From the NCBI RefSeq assembly GCF_900172365.1, contig NZ_FWFJ01000034.1, forward strand, positions 1 through 41,641: DNA of 41,641 nucleotides, written 5' to 3'. The notes beneath the pieces were generated by a model. The model was given only the letters and a program-made list of their open reading frames with translations. It did not search any database and was not told where the DNA came from. Of the stretch, positions 28,499 through 41,479 are shown in pieces (the first letter of the stretch is position 1; every line of letters begins with the position of its first letter). The position numbers were made by a program, and so were the translations under genes. Source of the stretch: Roseovarius gaetbuli (GTDB taxonomy: Bacteria > Pseudomonadota > Alphaproteobacteria > Rhodobacterales > Rhodobacteraceae).

Positions 28499-28550
28499 CC
28501 AAGATTTTTCGCCGAAAAATCTTGGCTTCAAAATTTTCTCAGAAAATTTT
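28499..28550. repeat. Twin perfect palindromes between rpoB and rpoC
   Basis: CCAAGATTTTTCG / CGAAAAATCTTGG (28499-28511 and 28513-28525, one-base centre) and AAAATTTTCT / AGAAAATTTT (28530-28539 and 28541-28550, one-base centre). They fill the 96-base rpoB-rpoC gap. Very AT-rich in a GC-rich operon. They may act as RNA-processing or attenuation structures, or be a mobile palindromic repeat. Confidence 0.8.
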
Positions 28551-28554
28551 GCCC

Positions 28555-32691
<4,137 letters not shown>

Positions 32692-32830
32692 GGTCGAAGT
32701 CACCTTTCATTTCTCACCGGTCGCGCGCGCTGTCGGGCTCCAGCGCCGCGGCCATACGAGAGGGCCTGGTTTGATCCATTCACGGCCATCGTCCCAAATA
32801 CGGCCTCCCGATCATATAAACCGTGCCTTA

Positions 32831-32868
32831 GAAAAGCCCCGAGCATCGCAGGGCCTCTCTGAGACAGG
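32831..32868 (-). promoter_or_regulatory. Possible attenuator between rplL and rpoB
   Basis: On the minus strand, a stem GCCC..CGA / TCG..GGGC with a short loop is followed by a T-rich tail (GGGGCTTTTC). Partial termination between rplL and rpoB is known in other bacteria and lowers rpoBC relative to rplJL. The pairing is imperfect, so this is tentative. The remaining part of the 239-base gap (32692-32930) also has a GC-rich inverted segment near 32876-32895. Confidence 0.35.
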
Positions 32869-32930
32869 TTTGGCCGGGCCCGGAAACCCGGACCCAGCCT
32901 TTATAACGCTCCGGGTTGCCCCGGCGAAGA

Positions 32931-33308
32931 TTACTTCAGTTCGACTTCGGCGCCAGCTGCTTCCAGCTTGCCCTTGATCTCTTCTGCTTCGTCTTTCGAG
33001 ACTTGCTCTTTCACGGCTTTGCCGCCTGCTTCCACCAGATCTTTGGCTTCTTTCAGACCAAGACCAGTGATCGCGCGAACCTCTTTGATGACGTTGATCT
33101 TCGACGCACCGGCCGATTTCAGGATCACGTCAAATTCGGTTTGCTCTTCAGCAGCAGCACCAGCGTCGCCAGCCGGGCCAGCCATCATGACCGCGCCACC
33201 GGCGGCGGGCTCGATGCCATACTCGTCTTTGAGGATGGTTTTCAGTTCTTGTGCTTCGAGAAGCGTCAGACCAACGATCTCTTCTGCAAGTTTTTTCAGA
33301 TCAGCCAT
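32931..33308 (-). CDS. rplL: 50S ribosomal protein L7/L12
   Basis: 125 residues. N-terminal helix pair [20 protein letters not shown], hinge rich in Ala/Gly (AAAEEQ), C-terminal GTPase-recruiting domain [23 protein letters not shown] 33308 follows GGAAAGAG. Cotranscribed with rplJ. Confidence 0.99.
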   Translation of the reverse strand: MADLKKLAEEIVGLTLLEAQELKTILKDEYGIEPAAGGAVMMAGPAGDAGAAAEEQTEFDVILKSAGASKINVIKEVRAITGLGLKEAKDLVEAGGKAVKEQVSKDEAEEIKGKLEAAGAEVELK

Positions 33309-33383
33309 TTGTGACTCTTTCCGTTTTTCTAGATGTGTTCCAACGTTGGGTAATCAACCCCCTACGCGGATAATACAGTTACC

Positions 33384-33902
33384 TTACGCGGCTTCGGCCT
33401 TCTCTTCGATGGTCGAAAGAATGCCCGCGATATTCGAAGCAGGTGCGCCAATGGCCCCCGCGATGTTCGAAGCAGGTGCGCCGATCATGCCAACGATTGT
33501 CGCGATAAGTTCATCGCGCGACGGCAGTTTCGACGTGGCTTCAACACCAGCACGGTCCAGAGCGGTCTCGCCCATTGCCCCGCCAAGGATCTCAAACTTT
33601 TTGTTATCTTTGGCGAAGTCCTCGGCCACCTTGGCTGCTGCCACGGGGTCCTCGGAATAGGTAAGAACGGTCATACCCGAGAGGTAATCAGCAATGCTTT
33701 CGCACGGCTTGCCCTCAAGGGCGATTTTGGCGAGCCTGTTCTTGGCTACACGAACTGATGCCTCTGCCGCACGGGCGCGGGCACGCAGATCCTGCATTTC
33801 GGCAACTGTAAGACCCGTGTAGTGGGCAACCACTACAACGCCAGAGCTTTCAAAGATCTGGCCGAGTTCCTCGACCACTTTCTCTTTCTGGGCTCTATCC
33901 AC
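33384..33902 (-). CDS. rplJ: 50S ribosomal protein L10, GTG start
   Basis: 172 residues; anchors L7/L12 on the ribosome. Begins [20 protein letters not shown] from the GTG at 33902, with GGAG seven bases upstream. An in-frame ATG 24 codons earlier would add Gly/Pro-rich residues unlike L10, so GTG is chosen. The C-terminus contains a direct duplication of the motif [11 protein letters not shown] / [11 protein letters not shown], seen in the DNA at about 33429-33484. Confidence 0.96.
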   Translation of the reverse strand: MDRAQKEKVVEELGQIFESSGVVVVAHYTGLTVAEMQDLRARARAAEASVRVAKNRLAKIALEGKPCESIADYLSGMTVLTYSEDPVAAAKVAEDFAKDNKKFEILGGAMGETALDRAGVEATSKLPSRDELIATIVGMIGAPASNIAGAIGAPASNIAGILSTIEEKAEAA

Positions 33903-34155
33903 AGTTTCACTCCAAATTTGGGGGTCTCCCCCCGGCTCATTTTTGCCACCCCGAGGGGCAGCGTTCGGGTCCAATTTCAGGGTCCCGAGGCCAAAATCAC
34001 CCGAAGGCGGCTGCCCTCGTTTGAAATCTTATCTCGTTCCCCATCTCAGGAAGGAATTATGAACCGCGGCTGCGGCAACCCTCCGTCTCGGACAGGACAG
34101 GGCCAAGGTAAGGCCCTGCCATTCGCCCCCGGATCAGTGACCCGGGTGCAAATTC
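33903..34155 (-). promoter_or_regulatory. Probable L10 leader of rplJL
   Basis: A 253-base gap between rplA and rplJ with several paired segments and the usual position for the L10(L12)4 autoregulatory leader. Segments AGGGTTGCCGCAGCCGCGG and CAGGGCC/GGCCCTG can fold. Sequence-level proof of the kink-turn was not possible. Confidence 0.35.
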
Positions 34156-34854
34156 TTATTCGACAACCGCGCTGGTAACGTCGATCGACACACCGGCGCC
34201 CATGGTCGAAGAAATCGAGATCTTCTTCACATAGGTGCCTTTGGCGCCGGCCGGACGGGCCTTTTGCACGGCGACAACAAACGCGCGGACGTTCTCGGCA
34301 AGCTTGCCTGCGTCAAACGAGGCCTTGCCAATACCGGCATGCACAACACCGGCTTTTTCGGCCTTGAACTGCACTTCGCCGCCTTTGGCGTTCTTGACGG
34401 CCTGCGCCACATCCATGGTGACCGTGCCCACTTTGGGGTTCGGCATCAGGTTGCGCGGACCAAGCACCTTACCAAGACGACCGACGACGGGCATCATGTC
34501 GGGGGTGGCGATGCAGCGGTCAAAGTCGATCTTGCCGCTTTGCACGATTTCCATCAGGTCTTCTGCGCCAACGATGTCGGCACCGGCGGCCTGCGCCTCT
34601 TCGGCCTTGGGGCCACGGGCGAACACGGCGACGCGAACGTCTTTGCCGGTGCCATTGGGTAGACCGACAACACCGCGAACCATCTGGTCAGCGTGACGCG
34701 GATCAACACCAAGGTTCATCGAAATCTCAACAGTTTCGTCGAATTTCGCAGTGGCATTGCCTTTGACAAGAGCGATGGCGTCTTCAACGCTCAGGTTTTC
34801 CTGGCCAGCGAAAGCTTCACGAACGGCGCGGGTACGTTTTCCAAGTTTTGCCAT
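34156..34854 (-). CDS. rplA: 50S ribosomal protein L1
   Basis: 232 residues; starts [18 protein letters not shown] and contains [13 protein letters not shown] and the MPNPKVGTV signature of L1. The start is one base from the rplK stop, so both are coupled; GAGGTGA precedes the ATG. Confidence 0.99.
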   Translation of the reverse strand: MAKLGKRTRAVREAFAGQENLSVEDAIALVKGNATAKFDETVEISMNLGVDPRHADQMVRGVVGLPNGTGKDVRVAVFARGPKAEEAQAAGADIVGAEDLMEIVQSGKIDFDRCIATPDMMPVVGRLGKVLGPRNLMPNPKVGTVTMDVAQAVKNAKGGEVQFKAEKAGVVHAGIGKASFDAGKLAENVRAFVVAVQKARPAGAKGTYVKKISISSTMGAGVSIDVTSAVVE

Positions 34855-34855
34855 C

Positions 34856-35281
34856 TTACTTCACCTCGATGCCCATGGAACGTGCAGAGCCGAGGATGAT
34901 TTTCATCGCCGCTTCGACGTCGTTTGCGTTCAGGTCTTTCCACTTCGCTTCAGCGATTTCCTTGACCTGCTTGGTCGAGACATAACCAGCTGTGGTGCGG
35001 CCGGGGGTTTTGGACCCCGAAGGCAGCTTGGCAGCTTTTTTCAGATAGTAGGACGCGGGCGGCGTCTTGATGTCCATCTCGAACGATTTGTCCTGATAGT
35101 AGGAAATCACTGTCGGACAGGGGGCACCGGGCTCAAGGTCTGCGGTCTTGGCGTTGAACGCCTTGCAGAATTCCATGATGTTGATGCCGCGCTGACCGAG
35201 CGCGGGGCCCACGGGCGGGCTGGGGTTAGCTTGCCCGGCTTTCACCTGCAGCTTCATCTTACCAACGAGTTTCTTGGCCAT
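34856..35281 (-). CDS. rplK: 50S ribosomal protein L11
   Basis: 141 residues; [20 protein letters not shown] and [21 protein letters not shown] are L11 signatures, with the C-terminal RNA-binding domain ending [16 protein letters not shown] precedes the ATG. Confidence 0.99.
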   Translation of the reverse strand: MAKKLVGKMKLQVKAGQANPSPPVGPALGQRGINIMEFCKAFNAKTADLEPGAPCPTVISYYQDKSFEMDIKTPPASYYLKKAAKLPSGSKTPGRTTAGYVSTKQVKEIAEAKWKDLNANDVEAAMKIILGSARSMGIEVK

Positions 35282-35388
35282 CTGGCCTCTCCTTTGTTTC
35301 CAACACCGTCAGGGCGCGCCCCTCGGGTTCTTCGTTGTGTGGTCTGGTCCGGATGCCGCGGCACCCTCGCCTCCCACGTCTCACAAGA

Positions 35389-35922
35389 TCAGGACTGTTT
35401 CGTGACCTGTGTGAATTCCAGTTCGACCGGGGTTTCCCGGCCAAAGATCGACACCGACACCTTGAGGCGCTGGTTGTCTTCATCGACTTCCTCGACCATG
35501 CCGTCGAAGTCCTCGAACGGGCCGTCGTTGACCTTGACCTTCTCGCCGATCTCAAAGTGGATCAGGGTGCGCGGGCTGTCTTCGCCCTCTTGCACGCGGT
35601 TGAGGATCGCGTTCACCTCGGCATCGCGCATCGGCATCGGGCGCCCCTGCGGGCCAAGGAAACCGGTCACGCGGTTGATCGAGTTGATCAGGTGATAGCC
35701 GCGGTCAGACATTTCCATGCGCACAAGAACGTAACCCGGCATAAAGCGACGCTCGGCGGTCACTTTCTTGCCACGGCGGATCTCGATCACCTCTTCGGTG
35801 GGCACAAGAACTTCTTCGATCTCATCCTCAAGACCATTCTCGATGACAGATAGTCTGATCTGCTCGGCGATCTTCTTTTCGAAATTCGAAAGAACACTGA
35901 CCGAGTACCACCGCTTTGCCAT
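35389..35922 (-). CDS. nusG: Transcription elongation/antitermination factor NusG
   Basis: 177 residues. Begins MAKRWYSVSVLSNFEKKIAE (NGN domain) and has a C-terminal KOW domain with VKVNDGPFEDFDGMVEEVD. Binds RNA polymerase and Rho or S10. Second gene of the unit after secE. Confidence 0.98.
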   Translation of the reverse strand: MAKRWYSVSVLSNFEKKIAEQIRLSVIENGLEDEIEEVLVPTEEVIEIRRGKKVTAERRFMPGYVLVRMEMSDRGYHLINSINRVTGFLGPQGRPMPMRDAEVNAILNRVQEGEDSPRTLIHFEIGEKVKVNDGPFEDFDGMVEEVDEDNQRLKVSVSIFGRETPVELEFTQVTKQS

Positions 35923-36113
35923 CTTCGACCTATGCCTTTTATTCTGACCGGCATTTCGCCGGAAGTCCGTATTCTTTCAGGCGCTTGACCTGCACTTTCC
36001 GGAACAAAAATCGGCGCGCAACCCGAATCGCCGCGCGCCATCTCCAGAAGTGTGCCGTCAACTACCTTTGATTGTCCGTAATTTCAAGGGTCCGTCCGCG
36101 ATTTTATGCCGAC

Positions 36114-36311
36114 CTAGCCAAACATGTTCAGCACGGCCTGCAGACCACCACGGATGGTCAGATCAACCAGCGCAAAAAAGATCGCCGTGAGCGTTGCCAT
36201 GATAAACACCATGACCGTGGTCAACACGACCTCTCGGCGGGTGGGCCAAACCACCTTGGTCACTTCCGAGCGGACCTGCTGAATAAACTGAAGCGGATTC
36301 GTGCGTGCCAT
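36114..36311 (-). CDS. secE: Preprotein translocase subunit SecE
   Basis: 65 residues; MARTNPLQFIQQVRSEVTKV, VWPTRREV and one transmembrane helix. This single-helix short form is normal in alphaproteobacteria. The start at 36311 is set by homology; longer in-frame upstream starts exist but the ribosome site is weak for all of them. Confidence 0.96.
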   Translation of the reverse strand: MARTNPLQFIQQVRSEVTKVVWPTRREVVLTTVMVFIMATLTAIFFALVDLTIRGGLQAVLNMFG

Positions 36312-36428
36312 CTGCGCTGTCTTCTCTGATATACCTGTTAGGCGCGACATACGCGGGCTGGCGCATGAATTCAAGGGCAGAAGGGCCATTGCCCCCCTGC
36401 CCTTTGCACAGGTCTGCAAGATGAGGGC

Positions 36429-37055
36429 CTACTGCGGTTCGAGGCTGATCCGCTCGAACGGGTCAGGGCGGTGCTCGAACGGGTCCGGCTCGACCTCGCG
36501 GCGCAGGGTCAGCGGCGGCCAGTCACGCGGCATCGCCCAGGAATCAGGAAGCACCGCAAGCGCCTTGGCACGCAGGTCTTTCATCCCCTCGATCCCAAAG
36601 ACTGCGGCGCCAAGCACCACCAGCCAAAACCCGACAAAGAGTGTTGCCAGCACAAACGTCGGCCAAACCATCACCACGCCAAAGGGCAAGACCCAGAGGG
36701 CATGGCGCGGCTTGATCCGTGTCGCCTTGAGTCGGGCCATCGGATCGCCGGACTTGAACATCCCACCAAGCTTGAAAGTCTTGGTTAATTTCCCCGCCGC
36801 CTTTTTGGCTTTTTGGGGGCCACGTTTCGGGCGCGCCACAAGATGCGAGGCCAAGGCCCCAGGTGCCAGATCAGGCAGGCTCCGGCGGCTTGTGGTGCGG
36901 CGTTCTTCAGTCAGGATGTCGCGGATCGTCGCCATGGCATTTTCGACCGCCTCATCCGTAGACGAAGCATCAGCAGGCGCATGGCCTTCAAGTTCGGATT
37001 CAACATGCGGTAAATACGATTGCGGGTTAACGCCGCGCGGCGATTGCGCTGTCAT
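36429..37055 (-). CDS. Hypothetical membrane protein
   Basis: 208 residues from ATG 37055. The N-terminal half is acidic and Ser/Thr-rich, then becomes strongly basic (RPKRGPQKAKKAAGKLTK), followed by two hydrophobic segments (LWVLPFGVVMVWPTF and LATLFVGFWLVVLGAAVFGI) and a Pro-rich tail with two DPFE repeats. Suggests a cytosolic tail attached to a two-helix membrane hairpin. Located just upstream of secE on the same strand (117-base gap). I do not recognise the family. An earlier ATG at 37208 would add a basic, unconserved segment. Confidence 0.75.
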   Translation of the reverse strand: MTAQSPRGVNPQSYLPHVESELEGHAPADASSTDEAVENAMATIRDILTEERRTTSRRSLPDLAPGALASHLVARPKRGPQKAKKAAGKLTKTFKLGGMFKSGDPMARLKATRIKPRHALWVLPFGVVMVWPTFVLATLFVGFWLVVLGAAVFGIEGMKDLRAKALAVLPDSWAMPRDWPPLTLRREVEPDPFEHRPDPFERISLEPQ

Positions 37056-37267
37056 AGCAACTACTCTCTCACTCTCCCACGCCCCCACGCGGACCGACCG
37101 TACTTTCCCCAGAAAGACCACGAGTCGATTAAAGGTGAAGATGCGGCACGAATGGGGCAAAAAAATGGCAGGGCTGCGGCAGAACCGGGGTAGAACAATT
37201 TTTATCACTTTTTTGTTAAAATTTTCCGGATCGGCGCGGCCCCTCGCGGCACCGACCCGTTCTGACG

Positions 37268-37975
37268 TTAGCTATAGGATGTATCGCCAAGCTCCGGGCA
37301 CGTCAGCGGCTGAAAATACAGATCCATCTGCCAGAAACAGCGATCACCGGGCCGCCAGAGCGGATCAGACATATCGACAACGCCAAAGCCCTTGTCGCGC
37401 ATAAAGGCGACCATCTGGTCAAACAGCAAAGCCTCCGGCGCGATCTTGAAGTTGTAAACTTCGATACTCACCAACGCTGCATTGGCAAGCACCTCGCTCG
37501 CGCCTTCGAGAATCGGCAACTCATACCCGTGGGTATCAAGCTTCAAAAGGTATGGCCCGCGCGCATCCGGCCCGATTGCATCGTCAAGGCGCATCGCGTC
37601 CACCTCGATCGCGGTCGCCCCCTCGCCGGGGTCGGCCTTGCCGCCAAACGGATCATCGGCGTTGAAACGCACCCTGCCACTCTTGTCACTGGCCGCAGCC
37701 AAAACAAAGCGGGTCTTGGGATGCGCCGCGCAAAAGACCTCAAGCGCGGGCTTATGATACGGGTTGGCCTCAACCAAAAGATAATCGGCCCCCGGAAAGT
37801 AATCCATTGTCTGCTTGGACCAGCGCCCGTCGGACGCGCCCACGTCAATCACCGTGCCAATCGAAAGGCCACGCGCCGACACCCGGCGCATCGCCGCGCG
37901 CATGTGGCTTCGTTTACCTTCGTGAACCCGACGCCTGAGAGATGCGGGAATGGCCCGTTTCAACAATTTCTTCAT
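37268..37975 (-). CDS. FkbM-family methyltransferase
   Basis: 235 residues. SAM-binding motif VIDVGASDGRWS (about 42-53), acidic residue VEANP, then YLLKLDTHGYELPILEGA, a combination typical of FkbM O-methyltransferases, which methylate sugars or other hydroxyl groups. The substrate cannot be told. It is not next to any surface-glycan cluster; it sits between tRNA-Trp and the secE cluster. Confidence 0.9.
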   Translation of the reverse strand: MKKLLKRAIPASLRRRVHEGKRSHMRAAMRRVSARGLSIGTVIDVGASDGRWSKQTMDYFPGADYLLVEANPYHKPALEVFCAAHPKTRFVLAAASDKSGRVRFNADDPFGGKADPGEGATAIEVDAMRLDDAIGPDARGPYLLKLDTHGYELPILEGASEVLANAALVSIEVYNFKIAPEALLFDQMVAFMRDKGFGVVDMSDPLWRPGDRCFWQMDLYFQPLTCPELGDTSYS

Positions 37976-38134
37976 CCGCTCAAACCCTTAATATTCTGCC
38001 CGCGCGACCCTAAAAGCTTGACGCAAAGGCAACAACCACTTTGTGCCCGGCGCTCGCTTGCCCGGCAAGCCCCTGAAATACAGGGGAACCACCCCCGCAT
38101 GGCGGGTGGATCGGTCTTGGTTGTCTGGTGGAAA

Positions 38135-38210
38135 TGGCAGGGGCACAGGGACTCGAACCCGGGACCTACGGTTTTGGAGACCGTCGCTCTACCAACTGAG
38201 CTATACCCCT
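38135..38210 (-). tRNA. tRNA-Trp (CCA anticodon)
   Basis: 76 nt including an encoded CCA end. Acceptor stem AGGGGTA/TGCCCCT, D arm GCTC..GAGC, anticodon arm ACGGT-CTCCAAA-ACCGT with anticodon CCA, T loop TTCGAGT. One C-U mismatch appears in the T stem (second pair from the variable-loop side). tRNA-Trp upstream of secE-nusG is a widely conserved arrangement. Confidence 0.97.
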
Positions 38211-38318
38211 ATCACTGCGCCGGGTTAAGCCACCTTTGAACGGGAATCAAGCGCTGTTGGCCTATTTCCCCGCGCTAAATCAGAAATTTTTCCACGCCCC
38301 TGCAACGCGGGTTGCCGC

Positions 38319-39017
38319 TCAGGCCGCCGGGCGCACGGAAAAGCGCGGGCTTTGCACCACGCCACGGTCGAAAAGCTGGCTGATTTCGGTATCACTCAGC
38401 CCGACAACATCGCCAAGCACCTCTTCGGTCTGCGCCCCAAGGGCCGGGGCGGCCTGCGGGTCTTGCCGGGCATGCGCCGAAAAACGGGCCGGGTGGCCCG
38501 GCAACTCAAAGCGGCCAAGGCCGGGTTGTGTCAGCGTGCGAAACATCGGGTTGTCCTCGCTCAGGTCCGCGTCCTGCGCAAGCGCCTCGCGCACCGTGCG
38601 AAACACCGACCACGTCAGACCGCCCCGGTCGAATTCCGCCGCGAAATCCGCCACCCTGCGCGCCGCAAACCACGGCCGCAGGATATCGGTGATCTCGTGG
38701 CGCAGCTCCCACCGCACGCCCTCATCGTTCAAATCGCGCCCCTTTGCCTTGGCCAGCGCCTGCATCTGCGCGCCGGTGCCAGTGACCTTGAGCAACCCCT
38801 TCCGCTGCCGCCGCGTCAGACCGATGACCATCACGCGCGTGCCGCAGGCACAGGTGAAATCCTGCCCATAGGCGCCATAAAGCGCATTGCCCGATTTGCC
38901 GATCCGGTCAAAGCGGATCACCTCGGCGCCCATCTGCGCCAATGTCATCCCCGCCAACGGCACCGCCACAAAGGCCGAACCCTCGACGACGCGCATCCCC
39001 TTGAGAATACCGCTCAT
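38319..39017 (-). pseudogene. CoA-transferase family III gene with large internal deletion
   Basis: 232 residues (CaiB/BaiF family members are usually near 380-400). The N-terminus MSGILKGMRVVEGSAFVAVP ... EVIRFDRIG is normal, and the C-terminus LYGAYGQDFTCACGTRVMVI ... ADLSEDNPMFRTL is normal, but the joint FDRIG-KSGNALYG at about 38890-38905 skips around 150-190 residues that hold the large domain and the catalytic Asp. The reading frame stays open, so an in-frame deletion is likely. The start overlaps the stop of the MaoC gene (ATGA), so it was the second gene of that unit. Probably non-functional. Confidence 0.75.
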
Positions 39018-39874
39018 AGCGTGCCCTCCCATTGGGCAGTGGCCTGCATGCATTGATGCCCGCCCTGCCCGGTCACAAGCGACAGCGCGCCACACTCGTC
39101 CTCGGTTGCCATGATGTCGACCACGGGGCTTTCGCCAGGGGTCAAAAGCATCGGATGCACGCCGCGAAAATCGAAATAACTCGGTCTCTGGCCGCGCGCC
39201 CGGCACGCCGCCTGCATCAACCATGTGGCCTGAAGCGGGCCATGCACCACAAGGCCGGGATACTGCTCGACGTCCTGCGCATAAGGCAGATCATAGTGAA
39301 TGCGATGCGCGTTGAAGGTCAGCGCCGAATAGCGAAACAACAATGCCTCAGAGGCAGTTTTCTGCTCCCCGAGGGTCGGCGCGCCCGGCATCGGCTTGGC
39401 ACGCGGCGGGCAAAAGGTATCGGGGATGTCGAGGTAAACGATATCCTGCACCTCTTCCACCGCAAGCCCGCGCTCGCCGAAAATCTGATGCCCGACCGAG
39501 ACCACAACCATTGGCCCGGTGCCGCCTGTCTTTTCGGTGACGCGGCGGATAGACGAGCGACGCTTGATCACCTCGCCCACCCGCAACGGCGTGGCAAAGC
39601 GCAGGCTGCCACTGGCCCACATGCGGCGCCGAAGCTGCACCGGAGGCAGGAAATCCCCCAACATCGGATGACCATCGCGCGCCAGTTCGGTCAGCGGCAC
39701 AGTCGGTGCAAAGGCGCACCAGTGCCAGAGCGGCGGCAAGACCGCGCCCGTTTCGGGCGGCGCCCTGTGGGGCTCTCCAAGGGTGGCATGGATCTGCGCC
39801 GCCTGCTCGCGGGAAATACAGCCTTGCTGCGTTTCGGTGCGGCCTTCCCAGCCTGCTACATTAAGCTTGTCCAT
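39014..39874 (-). CDS. MaoC-like hydratase (mesaconyl-C4-CoA hydratase-like)
   Basis: 286 residues. Double hot-dog arrangement: an N-terminal FAS1-type half (WHWCAFAPTVP, DGHPMLGDFLPP) and a C-terminal MaoC half (RYSALTFNAHRIHYDLPYAQ with YPGLVVHGPLQATWL). The NAHRIHYD motif matches the catalytic Asp/His region of HTD2/mesaconyl-C4-CoA hydratases. Would hydrate an unsaturated dicarboxyl-CoA such as mesaconyl-C4-CoA; the substrate is an inference. GGAGG precedes ATG 39874. The next gene is the broken CoA-transferase. Confidence 0.85.
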   Translation of the reverse strand: MDKLNVAGWEGRTETQQGCISREQAAQIHATLGEPHRAPPETGAVLPPLWHWCAFAPTVPLTELARDGHPMLGDFLPPVQLRRRMWASGSLRFATPLRVGEVIKRRSSIRRVTEKTGGTGPMVVVSVGHQIFGERGLAVEEVQDIVYLDIPDTFCPPRAKPMPGAPTLGEQKTASEALLFRYSALTFNAHRIHYDLPYAQDVEQYPGLVVHGPLQATWLMQAACRARGQRPSYFDFRGVHPMLLTPGESPVVDIMATEDECGALSLVTGQGGHQCMQATAQWEGTL

Positions 39875-40201
39875 GTCTCGCCTCCCTGCGTGATCAAACA
39901 AGCCTGCCGGAAGCGAGAAAAAAGTCCATATTTCAATACCTTAGATGAATACCGATGTATGCAATGCCTACTGTGCAAATGCAGAAACCCCGCCCCGGCC
40001 TTGATTTCTCACGGGAAACCCGCTGCCTTGACGGGCCTTGGCGTCGCGATGTGCTGCGAATGAAAACGGGTTTCCACGAAACGGAAAGGCGCGGCAGATT
40101 GCCCCATTATGCGGTCAGCCGGGTCGCACAGCGGCACCTTCAACGAAAATGGGGCCGCCGTCCCGGCAGCCCCAACCGGCGTTCCGTGAGCATGGGTCAG
40201 C
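39875..40201. other. Intergenic stretch between MaoC gene and MAPEG gene
   Basis: 327 bases. The part next to the MaoC gene (39890-39970) is AT-rich, as expected for its promoter. The rest has a plus-strand open frame of doubtful, Arg/Pro-rich content that I do not accept as a gene. The MAPEG terminator lies at its right end. Confidence 0.4.
40150..40174 (-). terminator. Likely terminator downstream of the MAPEG gene
   Basis: TGGGGCCGCCG (40150-40160) pairs with CGGCAGCCCCA (40164-40174) with one wobble. On the minus strand it is followed by ATTTTCG, a short T-run. Confidence 0.6.
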
Positions 40202-40582
40202 CTAGATCAAGGAGAGCGCCATCATCACAAGACCGACAAATCCGATCGCAAACACAACCGAGCGCACCATCGGCAGCCCGCTCACGTAGATCGCCACATA
40301 GACGAGCCGCGAGAGCACGAATATCTCGGCTCCAAGAGACGCCTGCGCCACATCAGCGCCCGGCACGAGTATCGCCAAAAAACCAAGGCCAAGAAACGCC
40401 GGCATATGCTCTTGAAAATTACCGGCCGCCCTGAGGGCCCGCGCGCGCCACACACCGGGTTCCGGCAGGCTGTCGCGCGGGCCGGTGTAGGCGCGCATGC
40501 CGATCTGCGCGAACAAGATCATTGCGGGCAAATAGACCGTAAAGAGATAGGCGCCAAGGCCTGCCAGTATCCAGAAAACCAT
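40202..40582 (-). CDS. MAPEG-family membrane protein
   Basis: 126 residues with about four transmembrane helices. The segment EPGVWRARALRAAGNFQEHMPAF with its Arg-Ala-x3-N-x2-E pattern is the MAPEG (membrane-associated eicosanoid/glutathione) family signature, followed by LSRLVYVAIYVSGLPMVRS. Bacterial members resemble microsomal glutathione transferases; activity here is unproven. Divergent from the XRE regulator at 40664 across an 81-base region that carries a palindromic operator. Confidence 0.85.
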   Translation of the reverse strand: MVFWILAGLGAYLFTVYLPAMILFAQIGMRAYTGPRDSLPEPGVWRARALRAAGNFQEHMPAFLGLGFLAILVPGADVAQASLGAEIFVLSRLVYVAIYVSGLPMVRSVVFAIGFVGLVMMALSLI

Positions 40583-40624
40583 CTTCCATTCCTTTTGCTG
40601 TGACGTCTCCTGAGGTAAAAGCCA

Positions 40625-40658
40625 AAGGGAATACTCTCAATTCCCTTGCAAGGAATAT
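40625..40658. promoter_or_regulatory. Palindromic operator between the MAPEG and XRE genes
   Basis: AAGGGAAT-N7-ATTCCCTT (40625-40632 and 40640-40647) is a perfect palindrome with an 8-base arm, followed by a third related half AAGGAATAT (40650-40658). It lies 17 bases before the XRE start and 43 from the MAPEG start, so it could repress both. Confidence 0.6.
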
Positions 40659-40663
40659 TCGCC

Positions 40664-41446
40664 ATGCAATCCGGCCTTTCTTTCGGCAGCGCCCTCAAGA
40701 CCCTGCGCCGCACCCTCGGGATCAGCCAACTTGCGCTTGCCGCGCAACTCTCAAGCACACAGCGCCACCTTTCGTTTCTGGAAACCGGCCGCTCAAAGCC
40801 CACGGTCGGGTTTTTGCGCCGCCTGTGTTCAGAACTGAACCTGAGCGCGGCGCAGCGCAGTGCCTTGTTCGAGGCGTCCGGGCTGCGCAATCCCTATTCG
40901 CAACGCTCGCTCTCTTCGACCGAGATCACCGAGGCGCTCGACATGATCGAGCGGCGAATCCTGCAAAACTGGCCCTTTCCCGCCTTTGCGCTTGATCGCG
41001 ACTGGACGGTTCTTCGGATGAACCCGCGTGCGGCACGCCTGTTCGCCAGTTTCGGCTTTGATGTCTCGAATGCCGCGCCAAGCCTGTTGACCGTGATCCT
41101 GTCCCCGGCGTTCCGGGCGCGCATTCACAATTGGCAGGAGGCAAGCCTTGGCCTCTATTTCCGCCTGCAAAGCGCGGCCGGGCGTGACCCGGCGATTGCT
41201 GCTGCGTTTGCCAGGGCGCGGCAGGAGGGGATATTCGACCACATCCCCGCTCTGATCACCGGGCAGCATCAGGCGCCGGTGTTCACGGCCCTCGAAATCG
41301 GCCCGTCGGCCGGCCCGATGTTGCGAATGACGCCCTTCGTGGGTCAGCTCGCCACGCTTCAGGACGTGCGCCTCGATGGGCTTGAAATCGAATTCATGGT
41401 CCCGCTCGACGATGCCAGCGAGGATTTCCTGGCAGATTTACAATGA
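40664..41446 (+). CDS. XRE-family regulator with MmyB-like ligand domain
   Basis: 260 residues. N-terminal HTH (about 5-65: LKTLRRTLGISQLALAAQL, SSTQRHLSFLETGRSKPT) and a C-terminal MmyB-like domain starting PFPAFALDRDWTVLRMNPRA, a PAS-related fold thought to bind a small ligand such as a fatty acid. ATG 40664 follows AAGGA at nine bases; a TTG six codons earlier overlaps the operator. Probably autoregulates and controls the divergent MAPEG gene. Confidence 0.88.
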   Translation: MQSGLSFGSALKTLRRTLGISQLALAAQLSSTQRHLSFLETGRSKPTVGFLRRLCSELNLSAAQRSALFEASGLRNPYSQRSLSSTEITEALDMIERRILQNWPFPAFALDRDWTVLRMNPRAARLFASFGFDVSNAAPSLLTVILSPAFRARIHNWQEASLGLYFRLQSAAGRDPAIAAAFARARQEGIFDHIPALITGQHQAPVFTALEIGPSAGPMLRMTPFVGQLATLQDVRLDGLEIEFMVPLDDASEDFLADLQ

Positions 41447-41471
41447 AAAAGGGCGCCATCACCGGCGCCCT
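41446..41471. terminator. Bidirectional terminator, XRE gene / tuf
   Basis: AGGGCGCC (41450-41457), loop ATCACC, GGCGCCCT (41464-41471), with an A-run (41446-41450) that is a T-run on the minus strand. It overlaps the last base of the XRE stop codon and ends tuf transcription. Confidence 0.8.
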
Positions 41472-41479
41472 CTCTGACT

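Noticed and set aside
39955..40434. Plus-strand frame of 159 codons between the MaoC and MAPEG genes
   Set aside because: It runs through the MAPEG terminator and antisense to the MAPEG gene, and the composition is basic and Pro/Arg-rich.
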